In this document: piece by piece, positions 54,985 to 63,868 of the stretch
Layout: each line of letters opens with the position of its first letter
Position numbering within the stretch: position 1 is the first letter of the stretch
Source of the DNA: Thermoguttaceae bacterium
Lineage (GTDB): Bacteria > Planctomycetota > Planctomycetia > Pirellulales > Thermoguttaceae
DNA length: 64,000 nucleotides
Assembly: GCA_017407125.1 (NCBI GenBank)
Contig: JAFQXE010000021.1
Coordinates: forward strand, 37,968 to 101,967
Reading direction: 5' to 3'
Translations under genes and position numbers: made by a program
Notes under the pieces: model-generated
What the model saw: the letters and a program-made list of their open reading frames with translations, nothing else
Told to the model about the DNA's origin: nothing
Database searches by the model: none

Positions 54985-55016
54985 AAAAGACCCTTCCAAT
55001 TTGGAGGGTCTTTTTT
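54985..55016 (+). terminator. Terminator between convergent genes
   Basis: Stem GACCCTTCC / GGAGGGTC (one G-U), extended by A-run and T-run on the two sides, so it can serve both the 54339 gene and the minus-strand TPR gene. Confidence 0.88.
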
Positions 55017-55092
55017 ATTTGCTCGTTTATGCGGAATCTGACATTCTAAAAAGGAGAGCAGAAAGAACCGCTCTCCTTACAGAGCCAGAATA

Positions 55093-56484
55093 CTATTTTT
55101 TATCCAGTTCCGCCTTGAGCTTTTCAGCTTCCGGACGCATCATGAACGTGGGAACGTTATCGAGCGTCTTGGTCAGGACGTCCTTAGCTCGGGTGATGTT
55201 ATTTTCAACTCCTGTAGCAGCCAAAACGGCGCACAGATAATAGGCGGTGTCAGGAGACAAGCGACCTCCGGAGAGTTGGAAACTCTGATCCAAAGCCTTG
55301 ATCGAATTTTCAAGGTCTCCATTCTTGTAAAGAACGTATCCCAGAGTTGAGAACGTTTCCGGTTGACGACCGAATCTCTGAGCGTTTACGCCAGCGTATT
55401 CAACAGCGCGTTTGAGATCGTCTTTATTGCCGGTTTCGCAAAGAGCCAGAGCGATATTGTTGGTTGCGGCAAAGTTGCTGGGAGAGTTCGCCAAAATCTT
55501 ATTGTACATCTCAATAGCTTTGGCATAATCTTTTTTAACCAGAGCGAAGTTTCCTCGTAACAGCATAGCGGCTTCGGATTTCGGGTCGAGCTGAAGCGCG
55601 GCGTCCGCCTGAGAAATCGCCTGATCAATCTTATTGATCATTTGAGACCACTGAGCGGCAGCCAAACGGGTGTTGAGATCGCGAGGAGCCTTTTCCAGAG
55701 CTTTTGTCATATACGTTACAGCCATGTTCTTTTCGCCCTTTTGCTGATAGAACATCGCAACAATAACTTCCGGAGTAAGAATGTTTTTGTCAATCTGCTT
55801 GGCTTTTGTGAGCTGGGCAATAGCATCGTCCGCCTTGTCCATTTTCAGATAGATGCGAGCCAGCTGCTGCATGGCGCTGACATTTTTCGGATCGCTTTTC
55901 AGAAAACTTTCCAAATATGCTTTTGCCTGTTCGTTCTGATCGCGGCGTTCCAGAACCATTGCCATGCCAGCGTTAAACTGACGAATCATGGCGCTTTTGC
56001 GCTGAGGGTTGCCCTGGAAGTTTTTCAGCAAGATGCCTGCCTGACGGAAAAGAAGATCCGCTTCGGTAACAGAACCGTTGCCAAGATTGTAATCGCCGAG
56101 GAAGATATAAGCTTCCGGATCAGTGGGGTTGTTCTTAACGCAGCGTTCGATAAGCAAACGGGCGGCAGCTCCGTTGTTTTGAGGATTGATCTGCAAAGCC
56201 AGCTTCGCAAGCATCAATTCTGATGGAGAGAATTCAGGATGCGTTTTTCGAGCTTCTTCAAATTTCTTCAAAGCGCCTTCAATGTCATTGTTTTGCAAAG
56301 CCTTAATCCCGTCTTGAATTTCGGGAATTTCTTTGGCGCTGTCGGAAACTTGACCCGCGCCGGTTGATTGAGGAGCTTCGGGCGAAGAAAGCGCTCCGCC
56401 ATCCAAAGTGTCTGCACAGACCATTCCACACATTGCAGTCAGTGCAATCAGCGCAAAAGCGCTGCTTAGCAATTTTTTCATCAT
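55093..56484 (-). CDS. Exported TPR-repeat protein
   Basis: The start is at 56484 or the next codon (56481); AAAGGA precedes both. Signal peptide MMKKLLSSAFALIALTAMCG. Residues 65 to the end are about ten tetratricopeptide repeats, for example GIKALQNNDIEGALKKFEEA, ARIYLKMDKADDAIAQLTKA, and LGYVLYKNGDLENSIKALDQS. A periplasmic protein scaffold is likely. It is not homologous in detail to the other TPR gene (27022-28998). Confidence 0.85.
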   Translation of the reverse strand: MMKKLLSSAFALIALTAMCGMVCADTLDGGALSSPEAPQSTGAGQVSDSAKEIPEIQDGIKALQNNDIEGALKKFEEARKTHPEFSPSELMLAKLALQINPQNNGAAARLLIERCVKNNPTDPEAYIFLGDYNLGNGSVTEADLLFRQAGILLKNFQGNPQRKSAMIRQFNAGMAMVLERRDQNEQAKAYLESFLKSDPKNVSAMQQLARIYLKMDKADDAIAQLTKAKQIDKNILTPEVIVAMFYQQKGEKNMAVTYMTKALEKAPRDLNTRLAAAQWSQMINKIDQAISQADAALQLDPKSEAAMLLRGNFALVKKDYAKAIEMYNKILANSPSNFAATNNIALALCETGNKDDLKRAVEYAGVNAQRFGRQPETFSTLGYVLYKNGDLENSIKALDQSFQLSGGRLSPDTAYYLCAVLAATGVENNITRAKDVLTKTLDNVPTFMMRPEAEKLKAELDKK

Positions 56485-56706
56485 GGTTCCTTTCTTTATA
56501 ACACTGATTTTGCTAAAAAATGCCAACTAATTTGATATAATATAACTATATCAAAAAAAGCGTATATTGACAATATCTGTTTTTTAAAAACTTTTCTAAA
56601 GTATAAGGCTTTAATATTTTTTAAAACGATAAAAAAATTAAAAGAGTTCGAGAAATAATCGAAAAGTTCCGCAAATTTTATTAAAATACCAAATAAAAAA
56701 ATCAAA

Positions 56707-56750
56707 ATGGGCGCGGATATAACAGTTTTAAGGGTTATATCGGCGCCCAT
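56707..56750 (-). terminator. Terminator after DUF1559 gene
   Basis: Stem of 8 bp, one G-G mismatch and 8 bp (ATGGGCGC / GCGCCCAT and GATATAAC / GTTATATC), followed on the minus strand by TTTTGATTTTTTTA. It lies 100 bp after the stop, beyond a heptad array. Confidence 0.85.
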
Positions 56751-56760
56751 TTGTGGCAGT

Positions 56761-56852
56761 GGGGAATAGGGAATAGACAACAAGGAATGGGGAATATTTG
56801 CTGAGAAACTTGCGTTCTATTCCCTACTCCCTGCTCCCTATTCCCTAACCTG
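56761..56852. repeat. Inverted heptad arrays at the 3' end of DUF1559 gene
   Basis: GGGAATA, GGGAATA, GACAACA, AGGAATG, GGGAATA on the left; CTATTCC, CTACTCC, CTGCTCC, CTATTCC, CTAACCT on the right, ending at the stop codon of the 56853 gene. Confidence 0.85.
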
Positions 56853-57812
56853 TTATTGGACGTTCAGCATTTCATGCAGAATTGTCAGCGACGCCTGGGA
56901 TACGCCGCAGCCGCGATCGTTGGGCGCCAGCATCATTTTATAAATTTCGTAGTCAATATCGTCGTTAAGCTTGACAACGCGGCTGTCGCACCAGGACGTG
57001 TTGACGCCGCCAGGATGGTAGCTGCTTGGACGAGCGTAGGCGTCGGCAGTTGTCGCATTTCGACTGGCCTGACTGCTCATCTTAACGCCGCGGTAATCCC
57101 AGTTCAGAGCTTGAGACGTTCCCATTGTATTTGGATTGGAGCCGAAAAATACAAACCCTTGCCAGGAAATGTTGGCGTCTGGCCCCCACATGTACGCCTG
57201 ATTGTTTTCTGACGTCATAATCGTAGTTGACAAACCATCGTTTGACGTGATAAAATCCAGCGTTTGTTTTGTTGGGCGTTTGCCTGAAGTCGGCGGGACA
57301 AGGTCAAGAAACACGCCAGCATCGCGGCTTGTACCCGTTGTATTGCCGCAATTGGCAACATAAGACAAATGCGGATTGTTTTTATCAGGTCTGGCGTCAG
57401 CCGAGCAAATCAGGTACAACAGACAGGCGGTGTCTTGAACGCCTTCGACCCATTTCTTTTCCAGCGCGCCTTCGTTGAAAAACGGCAGCAGCGCGGCAAC
57501 CCAGGAACCGTTGACTTTGTTGTTTTGTGAACTACTTTTTACGCTTTGAAATTGATTCTTCCAGCCAGGAAAATAACCATAGCGGGTAATGTATTCCATT
57601 GTCGCCAGGTTGGTTTGCTTGATATTGCTGGTGCAGCGCGCCTGTCGGGCACGGTCGCGAGCGGCGGTTGTAGCTGGAATTGTCAGGGCAATCAGCAGAC
57701 CAATAATGGAAATAACAACCAACAACTCGACCAGCGTAAAAGCAAGTCGAAACGAACGATTATTCTGCTTAACTGTCGGCTGGCAGTTTGAGGAAATCTG
57801 ACTTCTGAACAT
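56853..57812 (-). CDS. DUF1559 prepilin-like protein
   Basis: 319 residues from the ATG at 57812, which has AAGGAG 9 bases upstream. It carries the type IV prepilin-like N-terminus FTLVELLVVISIIGLLIAL after a short basic leader, then the DUF1559 body and a C-terminal H-x9-D motif (YHPGGVNTSWCDS; the usual DG is DS here). This family is greatly expanded in planctomycetes and is thought to form exported pilin- or pseudopilin-like proteins. A divergent relative starts at 58291. Confidence 0.92.
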   Translation of the reverse strand: MFRSQISSNCQPTVKQNNRSFRLAFTLVELLVVISIIGLLIALTIPATTAARDRARQARCTSNIKQTNLATMEYITRYGYFPGWKNQFQSVKSSSQNNKVNGSWVAALLPFFNEGALEKKWVEGVQDTACLLYLICSADARPDKNNPHLSYVANCGNTTGTSRDAGVFLDLVPPTSGKRPTKQTLDFITSNDGLSTTIMTSENNQAYMWGPDANISWQGFVFFGSNPNTMGTSQALNWDYRGVKMSSQASRNATTADAYARPSSYHPGGVNTSWCDSRVVKLNDDIDYEIYKMMLAPNDRGCGVSQASLTILHEMLNVQ

Positions 57813-58290
57813 TATCAAGTTCTCCTTGAATGAAAAGTAAGAAAAACGGTTATTTTAATATAGTTGAGTTTCGTATATCATGAGAAGCGCGTTTACGTAA
57901 ATGATAAGCTTGATTTATATCTTTAAATTCTCGCAACTCGCAACTCGCAACTTCTCCTGCAACTCGTTACTATTCTTATTTTGCATAAAATTTTTCTCTT
58001 GTCTAGTTAATTTGAGTAAAAAATCGACCTTATTTTCAGAAAAAATCAAAAATTTTTTCGAAAATCTGAAAAAATAGACCTATAGGGGCTGGCAGAATCT
58101 GAAAAAATGGTACAAAATAGTATACAGAGGATTTTCAATCTTTAAATGGTTTGAAAATCCTGTCGGCAGGCAGACATTTCATTAGTTGAATATTTCAAAT
58201 TCTGCCTTATCGTTAATGGTTCAAGCCGCAAATCACGATAATAAAACCGGGCAAAACTAATCATTTGATATTAAAATTCAGAGGTGAACA
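57813..58290. other. Divergent 478-bp region with structured leader
   Basis: Contains CTCGCAA repeated three times in 7-base steps (about 57927-57947). Two hairpins lie ahead of the plus-strand gene: AGGATTTTCAA / TTGAAAATCCT (58128-58138 with 58151-58161) and GGCAGA / TCTGCC (about 58168 with 58203). Both could sit in the 5' leader of the 58291 gene. No known riboswitch recognised. Confidence 0.5.
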
Positions 58291-59184
58291 ATGACTATTA
58301 AAACCGTATCGCGGAGTAACGTTCAACATTCTTCCCGTCGCGCCTTTACGCTGGTCGAATTGCTGGTCGTTATTGCCATTATCAGCATGTTGGTCGGGTT
58401 GCTCATGCCGGCTGTTATGAACGCCCAAAACGAAGCGCGTCGTTCTCAGTGTCAGGAAAATCTCCGAAACGTTGCCATGGCTTTGGTAAACTTTGAATCC
58501 TCGAAAAACTACTTTCCCGGGTACATTCAAGATTTTCGAGGTCAGAGTAAAGTTACCTGGTTCACAATGATTCTGGAACAGTTGGGCGCTGGCGACCTCT
58601 ACAAAACAATTGCAACCGGACAAAGCTCCACGCTTACAGAAACGCCGCATTTGTCCGCTTTGAACTGCCCGTCAGACTCCCGCATTAAATGCCGACAGTC
58701 TTATCGCATCAACGGCGGTGTGGAAAACTCTGCTGGAAACGACAAAAAATGGCGAAGTTCAGGGCTTTCCTTCGATCTGACCGGCACCGCTAAAAACGAC
58801 CTCAAAGTCGGCATCAGCCAAATCGTTGACGGCGCCGCCAACACGATTCTGGTTGGAGAAAACGCCAACAACCGCGCGGACTGGAGAACGGCTACTGGTC
58901 AGTTCCAAAACTGCATTATGTACACAACAGACACTGTCTGGGATTCAAAGCAGTACATTATCAACCGCTATATGGACGATACGCAAAACACCATTAAAAT
59001 CGCCCGACCGTCCAGCCGACACCGTGGCGTTGCTCTGGTCGCCTTTGCCGATACGCACGTCATTTCTCTTAAAGACAGTATTCAGTACAACACGTACAAA
59101 ATGATTATGTGCCCCAACGACGCCGGCGTTAAATCGTTGGGCGTCAATATCGATATCAACCAGATTGACAACAACTATCCATGA
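58291..59184 (+). CDS. DUF1559 prepilin-like protein
   Basis: 297 residues. AGAGGTGA lies upstream of the ATG. The N-terminal signature is FTLVELLVVIAIISMLVGLLMPA, and the C-terminal H-x9-D motif is RHRGVALVAFADTHV, again without the usual Gly after Asp. Shorter than its divergent neighbour and not closely similar outside the ends. A 10-bp hairpin (AAGGGAACAA / TTGTTCCCTT) at 59221-59264 follows the stop, without a T-run. Confidence 0.92.
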   Translation: MTIKTVSRSNVQHSSRRAFTLVELLVVIAIISMLVGLLMPAVMNAQNEARRSQCQENLRNVAMALVNFESSKNYFPGYIQDFRGQSKVTWFTMILEQLGAGDLYKTIATGQSSTLTETPHLSALNCPSDSRIKCRQSYRINGGVENSAGNDKKWRSSGLSFDLTGTAKNDLKVGISQIVDGAANTILVGENANNRADWRTATGQFQNCIMYTTDTVWDSKQYIINRYMDDTQNTIKIARPSSRHRGVALVAFADTHVISLKDSIQYNTYKMIMCPNDAGVKSLGVNIDINQIDNNYP

Positions 59185-59295
59185 TATCGGGTTAGCTGGA
59201 TTAACGCATAAGTCTGCTAAAAGGGAACAACGGTCAGGACGCATAAATCCTCCTTTGTTCCCTTGTTGCTAATAGAAAGCGAATCATTCATTTCC

Positions 59296-60153
59296 ATGGA
59301 TTCTGTCCTCAACGATCTTCGAGTTCAATACGCTCAGGCGTCGGTGTACAATTATAATACTCCGGGACGCGAGGGGTGCGTTGTCTGGCTGGACGAAACT
59401 AATGCGTCAGACGTTATCTTTACCGGCGATCTGCATGGACATCGTGGGAATTTCTATGATTTGTGCGAATTGGCGGACTTGGATAACAACCCGCGCCGGC
59501 ATCTGGTTTTTCAGGAACTTTGTCACGGGGGCAGCGTTTATTCAGACGGCAGCTGCGCGTCGCATCTGCTGGTAGAAGACGTCGCGAAAATGGTCTGTCA
59601 GTATCCCGGACGGGTTCATCTGGTGTTAGGCAACCACGAAATGGCGGAGATGACCAACTTCCCCATTCGCAAACGGGGGAAATTGCTCAATATTCTTTTT
59701 TCGCTGGGGCTTCAACATCGATACGGAACCGCTAACGCCTGGCAGGTTCACGACTGGATGACGAATTGGTTCTGGTCCTGTCCGGTGGCAATTCGCTGGA
59801 AAAACGACGTCTTTTTCGCTCATTCCATTCCCTCTGACTGTCCGAATTATCCATTTGACTTTTCATTCTTTGACCGTCCCCTTGAGGAACGGGATTTTTC
59901 TTATAATGGAGAGTTTTCCCGTCTGGTTTGGGGGCGCGATTATTTCGAAGACAACGCTCGCGCTTTTGCAGACGGAATCGGAGCAAAATTTCTCATCACA
60001 GGGCACGAACCCTGTATTGACATGGGATTCAAACAGCCGAATCCCATCCAGATTATTTTAGACTGCTGCGACGACACGCCGGCGTATATTCATCTCACTG
60101 CCGACATGCCGACGGATCCGATGACTATACGCTCTGCGGTGCATTTTCTGTAA
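59296..60153 (+). CDS. Metallophosphoesterase (calcineurin-like)
   Basis: 285 residues from the ATG at 59296; a TTG 33 bases earlier is less likely. Metal-site motifs in order: FTGDLHGHRGNF (GDxHG), LVLGNHEMAEM (GNHE), FFAHSIP, and ITGHEPCIDMG. This set is that of serine/threonine phosphatase-like or diadenosine-polyphosphate hydrolase-like enzymes. No signal peptide. Substrate unknown. Ends just before the repeat cluster around the GxxExxY gene. Confidence 0.88.
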   Translation: MDSVLNDLRVQYAQASVYNYNTPGREGCVVWLDETNASDVIFTGDLHGHRGNFYDLCELADLDNNPRRHLVFQELCHGGSVYSDGSCASHLLVEDVAKMVCQYPGRVHLVLGNHEMAEMTNFPIRKRGKLLNILFSLGLQHRYGTANAWQVHDWMTNWFWSCPVAIRWKNDVFFAHSIPSDCPNYPFDFSFFDRPLEERDFSYNGEFSRLVWGRDYFEDNARAFADGIGAKFLITGHEPCIDMGFKQPNPIQIILDCCDDTPAYIHLTADMPTDPMTIRSAVHFL

Positions 60154-60208
60154 TAACCCTCCGCGTCTTGGCACGAGACAAAAAAGAATTGCAATGAATC
60201 AGCTTTAT

Positions 60209-60512
60209 GTCTCACGCGGAGCCGCGGAGGTGCGGAGAGTTATTGTTGAGAGGGTTTGGGACCGGTGTAGCCGTTAACTACTCGTGTTTATGCTAGCTCG
60301 TTGCGATTTTTTTATCTCACGCGGAGCCGCGGAGGTGCGGAGAGTTAATGTTGAGAGGGTTTGGGACCGGTGTAGCCGTTAACTACTCGTGTTTTAGCTG
60401 GTTCATTGCGGTTCCTTTAATGTCTCACGCGGAGCCGCGGAGATGCGGAGGTGGATAATGCAAGGAGTTGGCCCATTGACAATCTTTCTGTCTCACGAGG
60501 AGACGCGGATGG
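60209..60512 (+). repeat. Left repeat cluster of the GxxExxY locus, with truncated gene tails
   Basis: TCTCACGCGGAGCCGCGGAG-type units start at 60210, 60315, 60423 and (diverged) 60491. The first two are each followed by a 34-bp copy of the 3' end of the GxxExxY gene (GGTTTGGGACCGGTGTAG, then CCGTTAACTACTCG), at about 60251-60284 and 60356-60389. Unit lengths are 105, 108 and 68 bp. Confidence 0.88.
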
Positions 60513-60914
60513 TTATTGTTCTGAGGGTTTAGGACCGGTGTAGCCGTTAACTACTCGCGCATAACCATCTATAAGCTGGTTCATTCCGAAATTAAGGAGG
60601 ACGCCAACCTGCAATCCCGTTACCACAAGATAGGTCTTTACTTGTTTAAGATACACGGGCAGCATGTTTTCCGTTGACTTCAACTCGACAATAACGGAGT
60701 CGTCAACAAGCATATCAAGGCGAAAAGCAGTGTCCAGCTTAACGCCTTCATATTCAAACGACACTTCCTTTTGACGTTCCACCTTGTGACCGCGGCGCGT
60801 CAAATCCACCTCAAGCAACTGTTCATATACCGATTCAAGCATGCCCGGTCCAAACTGCCTGTGGATCTTTATCGCCGCATCCAGGATATCCTTGGTAATG
60901 TCATTCTCACTCAT
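60513..60914 (-). CDS. GxxExxY protein (PDDEXK-like)
   Basis: 133 residues. The defining motif is GPGMLESVYEQ (GxxExxY). AFRLDMLVDDSVIVELKS supplies the D and E-x-K of a PD-(D/E)XK nuclease-like core. The tail is RVVNGYTGPKPSEQ. Biochemical role unknown; such genes are often single and associated with dispersed repeats (recollection of the family, not checked). Here it is flanked on both sides by inverted copies of a short repeat, and its last codons are duplicated twice downstream. Confidence 0.88.
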   Translation of the reverse strand: MSENDITKDILDAAIKIHRQFGPGMLESVYEQLLEVDLTRRGHKVERQKEVSFEYEGVKLDTAFRLDMLVDDSVIVELKSTENMLPVYLKQVKTYLVVTGLQVGVLLNFGMNQLIDGYARVVNGYTGPKPSEQ

Positions 60915-60917
60915 TTT

Positions 60918-61090
60918 AAACTCTCCGCATCTCCGCGCCTCCGCGTGAGATTTACCTGCTCAAGTGTCTCTGCATCTCCGCGTGAGAATTACCTGCTCTA
61001 GCGTATCCACTTCGCAGACATCCTCCGCACCTCCGCGCCTCCGCGTGAGATTTATCTGCTCAAGTGTATCCGCGTCTCCGCGTGAGATTT
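60918..61090 (-). repeat. Right repeat cluster of the GxxExxY locus
   Basis: Four units ending in CTCCGCGTGAGA (60921-60950, about 60973-60987, 61023-61050, about 61072-61087), the inverse of the left cluster, with CTGCTCAAGTGTCT-type spacers. Within a unit the step is 8 bases (CTCCGCAT, CTCCGCGC, CTCCGCGT). Confidence 0.88.
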
Positions 61091-61108
61091 TTCCGGGGCT
61101 TGAACGAA

Positions 61109-61426
61109 CTACTTCCCAAGCGCTTCTTCCGCTAATGCGGCGGCGACTTCGACGCACTTTGTACACGGCGTTTTGCAGACCGTCTTGATTTCTTTGCACA
61201 GTTCCGAGCCGGTCTGAGCGACAAAACCTTTGATAATTGCTTCGTGCTTGTCTTCGGGCGTGATTCTTAATGCCGCGTGCAGAGCGCCGCAGCGTCCGCC
61301 GGGAGCGCGACCTCCTCCGCACTTGGAAAGCTCTTCTTCCAGTTCCGGAAACCCGCAGCCCATCGCGACCGATTGAGCGCAGTTCTTATGCGGCGTCATT
61401 TGAAAAAATTCTAATGCGTTATTCAT
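61109..61426 (-). CDS. C_GCAxxG_C_C family redox-type protein
   Basis: 105 residues with a strong AGGAGAA ribosome site. Conserved cysteines: NCAQSV near residue 16, CGGGRAPGGRCGALHAAL at about 36-53, and CKEIKTVCKTPCTKCVE in the C-terminal third. The spacing fits the small C_GCAxxG_C_C family, thought to be redox-active or metal-binding. No signal peptide. The gene lies between the repeat cluster and the esterase. Confidence 0.75.
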   Translation of the reverse strand: MNNALEFFQMTPHKNCAQSVAMGCGFPELEEELSKCGGGRAPGGRCGALHAALRITPEDKHEAIIKGFVAQTGSELCKEIKTVCKTPCTKCVEVAAALAEEALGK

Positions 61427-61463
61427 GATTGTTCTCCTATGTTTTATCTATAAATCAAGCGTC

Positions 61464-63083
61464 TCACGGAATACTCAAGTATTCGCTGACGTCGAGGAAA
61501 AGCTGTTCTTCAAACAGGGGTTCCGACTCGAACGTTTCGCCTAAACGATAGTCCCGGCGGTTTTCAGGGTCGTACTTGTCCCATTTTTGCCCGTCGGGAG
61601 AAACCGGTTCGCCGGTTTTGATAAACGCCGCCCACGCGTTAATCATCTTTTCCGACATGACCTTGGCGGACGGGTGGTTGGGTAGCATATTACCAAAGAC
61701 GTATTCCAGTTCCGAGGCGTGAGCGACGCCGTGAAGCGAGTCGGGCGCCTCCGTCGGGTTGCGGAAGTCAAATCGATAAAAATACACCGGGCAGCCGTGT
61801 TTCGCCAGCGCGTCGGCAAAGGGAACCTGCGTGGCGGAAATGAGCGCAGCGCCGTATAAACGGGAACACGCCTTGAAAACAGCGTTCGGGTCGTTATCGT
61901 CTGGAACGGGATAGCGTTGAATCGCCTTTTCGGCGCTGCGTCCAAAAACGTTGCGAAGCATGGATCGGTAGTCCTGTTCGTTCACGTCTAACGGGGTGAA
62001 TTCGGAACCTTCGTGGGTGTTGAACCCAACCATCAATTTGACGCGGTTGAATTCCCCGTTGGCTAACGCTTTGCTGGGGCTGACAGGCAGAACGCAGCCG
62101 TCGAACACCGGCCAGAAGGCAGCGCCGTTAGCCGCGGTCAGCATCAGGATGGAAAATTTGGTCGTAGCTAAAAAGTCGTCAGCGGGAATCGTCCGCGCGT
62201 ACGCCAGCCCTTCAGGAGTATCGTCTGCGCCAAGAAGATTCAGATATTGAGAACCGAGCTCGATGGACTTTTTCAACTCGCCGCGGCTGAACACGGCTGC
62301 GCTGGGAATCGACAGAATACAGCCGCTTTCCATAATCGCCTGAGAGAAAAGCCCTTTCGCCAGCGGGGATAGAATCAACGCGCTGACGGAAAACGAGCCT
62401 GCCGATTCTCCCCCGATGGTTACATGATTCGGGTCGCCGCCAAAGGACGCGATGTTTTTCTGAACCCACTTGAGGGCTTCGATCTGATCCAACAGCCCCC
62501 AGTTTCCCGTTGTGCCGTAGGCGTCATACGTCGTTTGCGACGCATGGAATCCGAGAAAACCCAATCGATAATTTATCGTGACAACAACGATGCCCCGTTT
62601 TGCCAGATTGCTTCCTTCAATCAGTGGGTGATTGGCGCTGCCCGCCGAGTATCCACCGCCGTGTATGTAGACGTAAACCGGCAGTTTGTCTTCCGAAGAC
62701 TTTGCCGGCGTCCAGACGTTAAGGGTCAGCGCGTCCTCTGAAGTATTTGGAATTAATCCCGGATATCTGTACTGAGCAATCCACGGCGAGCAGCGGCGGC
62801 AATCGCGAGGAGCGTCCCAACGAGCCTTGGGAACCGGCGGGGCGAAGCGACGCTCTCCGACAGGGGGTTCCGCATAAGGAATCCCGCGAAAGATGCGAAG
62901 TTCGTTTTCCTGACAGCCGATTATTTTCCCGGCTGGGGTTTCCAGTTCAACGACGCCCGGCTGCGCCTCAACGCTCTGCGGAGCCAGTTTAACAACGGTT
63001 ACGTCCTGTTCTGTTACAGCTTGAGCAAACAGCGTCCACGGGACGCAAATAAACGATAATAATAAAATGATTCGTGTTTTCAT
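61464..63083 (-). CDS. Secreted type B carboxylesterase
   Basis: 539 residues. Signal peptide (1-20, ending LFAQ). Oxyanion loop YIHGGGYSAGS, nucleophile in GGESAGSFS, EDALTLNVW as the family signature, acid residue in NTHEGSEFT, and catalytic His in LHGVAHASELEYVFG. The full alpha/beta-hydrolase is present. It acts outside the cytoplasm on an ester; with a xylanase in the same genome region, plant-wall acyl esters are a fair guess, but not shown. Confidence 0.92.
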   Translation of the reverse strand: MKTRIILLLSFICVPWTLFAQAVTEQDVTVVKLAPQSVEAQPGVVELETPAGKIIGCQENELRIFRGIPYAEPPVGERRFAPPVPKARWDAPRDCRRCSPWIAQYRYPGLIPNTSEDALTLNVWTPAKSSEDKLPVYVYIHGGGYSAGSANHPLIEGSNLAKRGIVVVTINYRLGFLGFHASQTTYDAYGTTGNWGLLDQIEALKWVQKNIASFGGDPNHVTIGGESAGSFSVSALILSPLAKGLFSQAIMESGCILSIPSAAVFSRGELKKSIELGSQYLNLLGADDTPEGLAYARTIPADDFLATTKFSILMLTAANGAAFWPVFDGCVLPVSPSKALANGEFNRVKLMVGFNTHEGSEFTPLDVNEQDYRSMLRNVFGRSAEKAIQRYPVPDDNDPNAVFKACSRLYGAALISATQVPFADALAKHGCPVYFYRFDFRNPTEAPDSLHGVAHASELEYVFGNMLPNHPSAKVMSEKMINAWAAFIKTGEPVSPDGQKWDKYDPENRRDYRLGETFESEPLFEEQLFLDVSEYLSIP

Positions 63084-63107
63084 AATGATTCTGCGTTGCG
63101 AGATTAA

Positions 63108-63142
63108 TTCACTACTGCCTACTGCCTATTGCCTATTGCCTA
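63108..63142. repeat. Heptad array at the flavodoxin stop
   Basis: CTACTGC, CTACTGC, CTATTGC, CTATTGC, CTACTTA in 7-base steps. Read on the minus strand this is TAGGCAA/TAGGCAG, and the first TAG (63142-63140) is the stop codon of the flavodoxin gene. Confidence 0.88.
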
Positions 63143-63736
63143 CTTAACTATCTTAAGCGCTTTGAGCCACATTTCAACGGATTTCGCCGTCATTCGGGGA
63201 TCTCTTTGGGCGATTGAGCCTTTGATCGCCAAGCCTTTCTGGACGACTTTCGCCCGGGGGAAGCGTCTCTGCAAATTCTGAGCGGTTTTGCCCAATCCAG
63301 ACCCTTCATGCGTGCAGAACGGGATGATAATTTTGCCGTTGAGGTTCTCCTTCTCCAGGAACGAGTAGATGATCATCGGGCAGTCGCCGAACCAGATTGG
63401 ATATCCGATAAAGATAACCTTATAGGAGGACAAATCCGGCAGTCGTCCCGCAATCGCCGGGCGGGCGTTGCGCCGCTGTTCTTCTTTCGCCTGACCGACG
63501 CACGCTTCAAACTTTGGCGAGTACGGTCTGGCTTCTTTGATTTCGTAAAGATCCGCATTGACCCGTCGGGCAATCGTCTTGGCGACTTTCGCCGTGTTGC
63601 CTTCCTGGACGTATCCGACGCCGTTGTTCTCGCCGGCGTGGGAGAAATAAATAACAATAGCTTTATCCGCTGCCGCCGCAGTTCCGGACAGCAGAGCAAC
63701 GGTCAAGACGACAAAAAGCCCTTTGAGGAAGTTCAT
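63140..63736 (-). CDS. Exported flavodoxin-like protein
   Basis: 198 residues with a signal peptide (MNFLKGLFVVLTVALLSGTA, ending AAA). The flavodoxin fold follows: IVIYFSHAGENNGVGYVQEGNTAKVAK as the phosphate loop region and IFIGYPIWFGDCPMII as the flavin-stacking loop. A flavodoxin sent outside the cytoplasm is uncommon. It sits behind the esterase gene on the same strand. GGAAAA precedes the ATG. Confidence 0.85.
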   Translation of the reverse strand: MNFLKGLFVVLTVALLSGTAAAADKAIVIYFSHAGENNGVGYVQEGNTAKVAKTIARRVNADLYEIKEARPYSPKFEACVGQAKEEQRRNARPAIAGRLPDLSSYKVIFIGYPIWFGDCPMIIYSFLEKENLNGKIIIPFCTHEGSGLGKTAQNLQRRFPRAKVVQKGLAIKGSIAQRDPRMTAKSVEMWLKALKIVK

Positions 63737-63868
63737 GATTTTTCCTTTCTAAATGCAAAACAGACGGTAATCGTTAAGACTATACGAAAGCGGCAAAACG
63801 CCTGCTCTCATCTATTTATTATACGTAGAGAAAAGAAATCGTCAAGACCTGCAACGCAGCGGGTGCGC

